A DNA stretch of 64,000 bases. It comes from Lucinisca nassula. Its lineage: Eukaryota > Mollusca > Bivalvia > Lucinida > Lucinidae. Under the pieces are notes generated by a model that saw only the letters and a list, made by a program, of their open reading frames with translations, was not told where the DNA came from and did no database searches. Position 1 is the first letter of the stretch; each line of letters opens with the position of its first letter. The stretch is taken from assembly GCA_963580285.1 (NCBI GenBank), contig OY757013.1:130941027-131005026 (forward strand), read 5' to 3'. Position numbers and translations under genes: made by a program. Positions 59,135 to 64,000 of the stretch are shown one piece after another.

Positions 59135-59345
59135 ACTTTTTCACCCAAAACATGCCAACACGACAATTGCTGTCTGCTTTGTCGTCTGACATCTGCATTA
59201 AAAATATTTTTTTTTTTTAAAACAGTGCGCAGAGCAGTCTGATGAGGGCCCACACTGTTTGCCTTTATGCAAAAAATATGTTATAAAAGCATGGAAGAAG
59301 AAAACTCAGCAGACGACAACTTCCATTTTGTCTTTTGATAGAGAG
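59135..59345. mobile_element. Diverged MITE-M-like element
   Basis: GACAATTGCTGTCTGCTTTG with TCGTCTGAC at the left, GCAGAGCAGTCTGATGAGGG with CCACACTGTTTGCC in the middle, and CAGCAGACGACAAC at the right make a looser inverted repeat of the M plan. Confidence 0.6.
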
Positions 59346-59946
59346 ACAATTTCTCGGAGGAACGATCAAAGAACAAGCACTGACCAATAAATCGGTGTTA
59401 AGGAGGGTGGGGAGTAATTCTTTTCTCTTTAGATTTTTTTTATTTGCTTATATTTTGTAGCTTGAAATCTCTGCACTAGTTTGCCGGTATAAAAATATAG
59501 GCACACCAGGCTTTTTTTCGAGCTTTTTAGCCTTAAAGATGGGTACTGTTTTCGAATTTATCAAATGTTTCAATAATTACCCCAGTCATTGACAAATTGT
59601 CGATAACAATTGTTTAAAACAATATTTCAAAGTTTGGTTAAAAAAAAACACAATGCAGGATAATGTCATGTTTGCGTATCTATGTGTGAAAGACAAACTC
59701 TTTCACAGATTTTTGTCGAAACACCTATTTACAAATGTCCTGTTCTGCATGTTTTGCTGTTTTGAGATGCAATTTTCGCTATATTTGAAAAAAGAATGCA
59801 TTTTTCTTCGTAAGATTTTTCTTATTTTCACATATATTGTGTAATAATATTAGATACACGAAATAGGCGTGAAATTTGACCATGTCACCAGGCATCTGAG
59901 AGAAATATTGCAGAAAAAATCACCCCACCCCCCAATAAAAATGGCT
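59346..59946. other. No gene recognised
   Basis: AT-rich intergenic or 5' intron DNA of RWDD1. I searched the minus strand for the RWDD1 start exon (an EALESIYP-like segment) and found none. Confidence 0.5.
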
Positions 59947-62866
59947 AACAAGAGGGCCATGATGGCCCTGGATCGCTCACCTGATCCATAGTGTAACAAG
60001 TGGGCCCCAGAGAGGGCCATTATTGGCCCCAGGGCTTTAATGTACATAATGTTGAGGGAGGTCTTAAAGGTGAAGCTTCATACCAAACATCAACAAAGGC
60101 TAAAATTTGAACAATCTTGTCAAAGGTCCACTAGATGAAGCTACACATCAAATATCAAAGACCTGGGCCTAGCGGTTTCAGAGAAGAAGATTTTTAAAGA
60201 TTTTGCCTATATAAGCCTATGTAAAATCAAAGGGCCCCGGGACAGGGGCATTTTTTGCCCCAGCACTATAGTTTGAACAATCTTGGTAGGGGTCCACTAG
60301 ATGAAGCTTCATACCAAATATCAAAGTTCTGGGCCTTGTGGTTTCAGAGAAGAAGATTTTTAAAGATTTTCCCTATATAAGCCTATGTAAAACCAAAGGG
60401 CCCCGTGGCAGGGGGGGATTTTTTGTCCCAGCACTATAATTTGAACAATCTTGGTAGGGGTCCACTAGACGAAGCTTCATACCAAATATCAAAGTCCTGG
60501 GCCTTGTGGTTTCAGAGAAGAAGATTTTTAAAGATTTTCCCTATATAAGCCTATGTAAAACCAAAGGGCCCCGGGGCAGGGGCATTTTTGGCCCCAGCAC
60601 TAAAATTGGAACAATCTTGGTAGGGGTCCACTAGATGAAGCTTCATACCAAATATCAAAGTCCTGGGCCTTGTGGTTTTAGAGAAGAAAATTTTTAAAGA
60701 TTTTCCCTATATAAGCCTATGTAAAACCAAAGGGCCCCGTGGCGGGGGCATTTTTGGCCCCAGCACTATAATTTGAACAATCTTGGTAGGGGTCCACTAG
60801 ATGAAGCTTCATACCAAATATATAAGACCTGGGCCTTGTGGTTTCAGAGAAGAAGATTTTTAAAAATTTTCCCTATATAAGCCAATGTAAAAGCAAAGGG
60901 CCCCGTGGCGGGGGCATTTTTGTCCCAGCACTAAAATTTGAACAATCTTGGTAGGGGTCCACTAGATGAAGCTTCATACCAAATATCAAAGTCCTGGGCC
61001 TTGTGGTTTCAGAAAAGAAAATTTTTAAAGATTTTCCCTATATAAGCCCATGTAAAACCAAAGGGCCCCATGGCGGGGGCATTTTTTGTCCCAGCACTAA
61101 AATTTGAACAATCTTGGTAGGGGTCCACTAGATGAAGCTTCATACCAAATATCAAAGACCTGGGCCTTGTGGTTTCAGAGAAGAAGATTTTTTAAGATTT
61201 TCCCTATATAAGCCTATGTAAAACCAAAGGGCCCCGGGGCGGGGGCATTTTTGGCCCCAGCACTGTAATTTGAACAATCTTGGTAGGGGTCAACTAGATG
61301 AAGCTTCATACCAAATATCAAAGACCTGGGCCTTGTGGTTTCAGAGAAGAAGATTTTTAAAGATTTTCCCTATATAAGCCAATGTAAAACCAAAGGGCCC
61401 CGTGGCGGGGGCATTTTTTGTCCCAGCACTATAATTTGAACAATCTTGGTAGGGGTCCACTAGATGAAGCTTCATACCAAATATCAAAGTCCTGGGCCTT
61501 GTGGTTTCAGAGTAGAAGATTTTTGAAGATTTTCCCTATATAAGCCTATGTAAAACCAAAGGGCCCTGGGGCGGGGCATTTTTGGCCCCAGCACTATAAT
61601 TTGAACAATCTTGGTAGGGGTCCACTAGATGAAGCTTCATACCAAATATCAAAGACCTGGGCCTTGTGGTTTCAGAGAAGAAGATTTTTAAAGATTTTCC
61701 CTATATAAGCCAATGTAAAACCAAAGGGCCCCGTGGCGGGGGCATTTTTCGTCCCAGCACTCAAATTTGAACAATCTTGGTAGGGGTCCACTAGATGAAG
61801 CTTCATACCAAATATCAAAGTCCTGGGCCTTGTGGTTTCAGAGAAGAAGATTTTTAAAGATTTTCCCTATATAAGCCTATGTAAAACCAAAGGGCCCCCG
61901 TGCGGGGGCATTTTTGGCCCCAGCACTATAATTTGAACAATCTTGGTAGGGGTCCACTAGATGAAGCTTCATACCAAATAACAAAGACCTGGGCCTTGTG
62001 GTTTCAGAGAAGCAGATTTTTTAAGTTTTTGGTGAAAAAAATCTGTTTTTGGCTCCTGTGACCTAGATGTGCAACGGACCGGAACCATTTGACCCATATT
62101 CAAACTTGACCGAGATATTGTCATGATGATCATTCTGAGCAAGTTTGATTAAGATTGGACCAAAATTGTGGCCCCTAGGGTGTTCACAAGGTTTTTATAT
62201 GATTTGACCCGCTGACCTACTTTTTAACCCGATATGACCCATATTCGAACTGGACTGAAATATTGTCACAATGGTCATTCTGAGCAAGTTTCATGATAAT
62301 TGGACCAAAACAGTGGCCTTCAGAGTGTTCACAAGGTTTTTCTATGATTTGACCTACTGACCTACTTTTTGACCGGACATGACCCATATTCGAACTTGAC
62401 CAAGATATTGTCATGATGATCATTCTGAGCAAGTTTGATTATGATTGGACCAAAATTGTGGCCTCTAGGGTGTTCACAAGGTTTTTCTATGATTTGACCC
62501 GCTGACCTACTTTTTAAGCCGACATGATCCATATTCAAACTTCACTAAAATATTGTCACAATGATCATTCTGAGCAAGTTTGATGATGATTGGACCAAAA
62601 TTGTGGCCTCTCGAGTGTTCACAAGGTTTTTCTATGATTTGACCTACTGACCTACTTTTTTACCCGACATGACCCAAATTCGAACTTGACCGAGATATTG
62701 TCATGATTATCATTCTGAGCAAGTTTGATGATAATTGGACCAAAACTGTGGCCTCTAGTGTGTTCACAAGAAAAGTTTACGCACGACGGACGACGGACGA
62801 CGGACGACGCCGGACATCTTACTGTCACAAAAGCTCACCATGACCTTCGGTCAGGTGAGCTAAAAA
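59947..62866 (+). mobile_element. Helitron-like tandem-repeat element H5, complete, 2.9 kb
   Basis: Left end AACAAGAGGGCCATGATGG with CGCTCACCTGATCC. About 12 highly similar ~165-bp units follow, then about 4.5 units of a second ~146-bp core (TTGTGGCCTCTAGGGTGTTC, GACCCATATTCGAACTTGAC, CATTCTGAGCAAGTTTGAT). Then come a CGACGGACGACGGACGACG tract, the hairpin AGCTCACCATGACC-TTC-GGTCAGGTGAGCT and TAAAAAG. Both ends and both arrays are intact, making it the best example of the group here. Confidence 0.92.
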
Positions 62867-62869
62867 GCA

Positions 62870-63460
62870 TTAAGATATTGTTTAAATGACAAGAACAAGG
62901 ATTATACCTTTATTATTGCACATACTTTTGCTTCCTTAATTTGATATGAATCAAAGTATTTCATTAGAATTGAAGCACAATTTCATTTATAAGTTTTATG
63001 GTGTGAAAAATTGATTTTTCTGGCCAATAAATGCATGTTCTGATATAGCCATACATGTATTGTCGTTTTGTTCATGTTTAAAAGATATGAAGCCATTAAC
63101 ATTGTCGCAGATGTTCAAACAATGTCAGATGTATGTTATTAATATACCTGGGAAACATTATTATACATTTTTAGCTTTCTTTTTTGACAATTTATTACCC
63201 CACCACCTAATGAAATGGGTTGAAATTGATAAAAAAAAAAAAAAGTACAATAAGCTGATGCAAAAGAATATAAAAATTTCCTTTTTCCAATTTAAGTTTC
63301 TACCAACGTTATAGGGAAAGTAGAAACACTTCTAATTATTTTTTTTCTATAATTTTGACAAGTTTTTTTTTTCATGCCATATTGACCGGAAACGCTATTT
63401 AATTATCTATTGCCTGTTTATGCAAACTGTGAAAGGGAGGTGAGATAAGTTATCCTTTTA
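62870..63460. other. No gene recognised
   Basis: AT-rich DNA with poly-A at ~63229-63244 and T runs at 63340-63372. No repeat family seen elsewhere in the window. Confidence 0.55.
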
Positions 63461-63464
63461 CTTT

Positions 63465-63600
63465 CCGAAAGTGGATAGAAGTGATGGCAATGACCTGGAA
63501 TCGATACAATTACCCAACACCTCCGATCAGACACACCAAAGGGAAAGAACCACAAACATGAATAACTAGACCGTAATGGCAAGGTCGCTAGCGGAAAGCC
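63465..63600 (-). mobile_element. 3' end of the RT element, inverted copy
   Basis: The reverse complement has GGTTCTTTCCCTTTGGTGTG, TAATTGTATCGATTCCAGG and GGCTTTCCGCTAGCGACC, matching 8850-8962 and 16738-16860. Confidence 0.75.
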
Positions 63601-63960
63601 ACTGATGTTGGAAATGGGCAGTTGCATTCCAACATAGTGGCTTTCGTGGACCTTGAGAAGGCATTTATTTGGTTGAGTGTCTCGGAAAGTCATCTGGGAG
63701 GCACAGAGAAAATTTGAAGTAGAGGAGTGGAATGTTCGAATGGTCCAGTGGGTGTATGCTAATTCGCGGTGTTGGTTCCATTGAAGAATTCGAATTGAAG
63801 GTCGGTGTTCCTCAAGGCTCTTTTCTCAGCCTAATGCATTTCATCATGTGCTTTATGTCTTGTCATGCGAGTTCTGTTCTGGGTTGGGGGGGGGGGGGGG
63901 CGGGGGGGGCTTTGTAATCATAGCTGAATCACTTCAGTGTGCTACCCTACTTCAAAGGCG
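63600..63960 (+). pseudogene. Non-LTR reverse transcriptase fragment
   Basis: Frames interrupted by shifts encode VAFVDLEKAF, VEEWNVRMVQWVYAN, EEFELKVGVPQGSFLS and LVIIAES. This is the region before and after an RT active site of a LINE. The catalytic YADD part is replaced by a G/C tract at 63886-63910. It continues to the window edge. Confidence 0.7.
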
Positions 63961-64000
63961 TCGCCCAAAAACTTCCCATATATTATAGTCTCTACAATGC

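Noticed and set aside
59653..59844. 63-residue hydrophobic frame
   Set aside because: AT-rich DNA readily gives F/L/I-rich frames. No signal, homologous motif or splice context was seen.
60000..62000. CRISPR-like array
   Set aside because: Units are ~165 bp and fully repetitive without unique spacers, in a eukaryotic setting.

Overview
This window looks like nuclear DNA from a bivalve mollusc, probably a heterodont clam-type species (an inference from repeat types, not a species call). The reasons are spliced genes with GT-AG introns of many kilobases, many tRNA-headed SINEs whose tails end in a GTTAAAC-type motif, and several large tandem-repeat elements of the kind described from bivalves as 'pearl' or Helitron-associated elements. 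Nothing is prokaryotic or viral. More than 95% of the window is transposon-derived or unrecognised non-coding DNA. One 200-base run of N (18473-18672) is an assembly gap.

Two protein-coding genes are supported by spliced reading frames, both on the minus strand. (1) Positions 33366-57853 hold six exons, with matching phases and GT-AG borders, of an RWDD1-type protein (RWD domain-containing protein 1 / DRG family regulatory protein 2). Everything from within the RWD domain to the stop codon is present; only the first ~30 residues lie outside or were not found. (2) Positions 4233-17237 hold three exons of a secreted or membrane Ig-superfamily protein: a short signal-peptide-like exon, a V-set-like Ig exon without the canonical cysteine pair, and a C2-like Ig exon with cysteines. 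All joins are phase 1; the 3' end was not found. A third possible coding exon of unknown identity is at 50119-50313.

Layout. 1-4.2 kb: SINEs and hairpin elements. 4.2-17.3 kb: the Ig gene, with introns holding a reverse-transcriptase remnant (7.4-9.0 kb) and a decayed non-LTR retrotransposon (14.1-16.1 kb). The latter is interrupted by a 264-bp tandem unit carrying two intact-looking hammerhead ribozymes. 18-21 kb: gap, a tandem array and a G/C-tract inverted repeat. 21-31.6 kb: a nest of Helitron-like tandem-repeat elements inserted into one another. 31.6-58 kb: the RWDD1 gene, with exons as islands among TTAA-flanked MITEs, a six-fold amplified MITE array (44.8-47.3 kb), minisatellites, two more tandem-repeat elements and an inverted pair of ~430-bp hairpin elements. 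58-64 kb: SINEs, another 2.9-kb Helitron-like element and a non-LTR RT fragment at the right edge.

Family letters (SINE-A, -E, -G, -H, -N, -S, -T; MITE-B, -B2, -C, -D, -F, -K, -M, -Q, -R, -W, -X) are my own labels for groups of sequences that recur inside this window. They are not database names. Most repeat boundaries are accurate to about 10-20 bases, except where target-site duplications are given.
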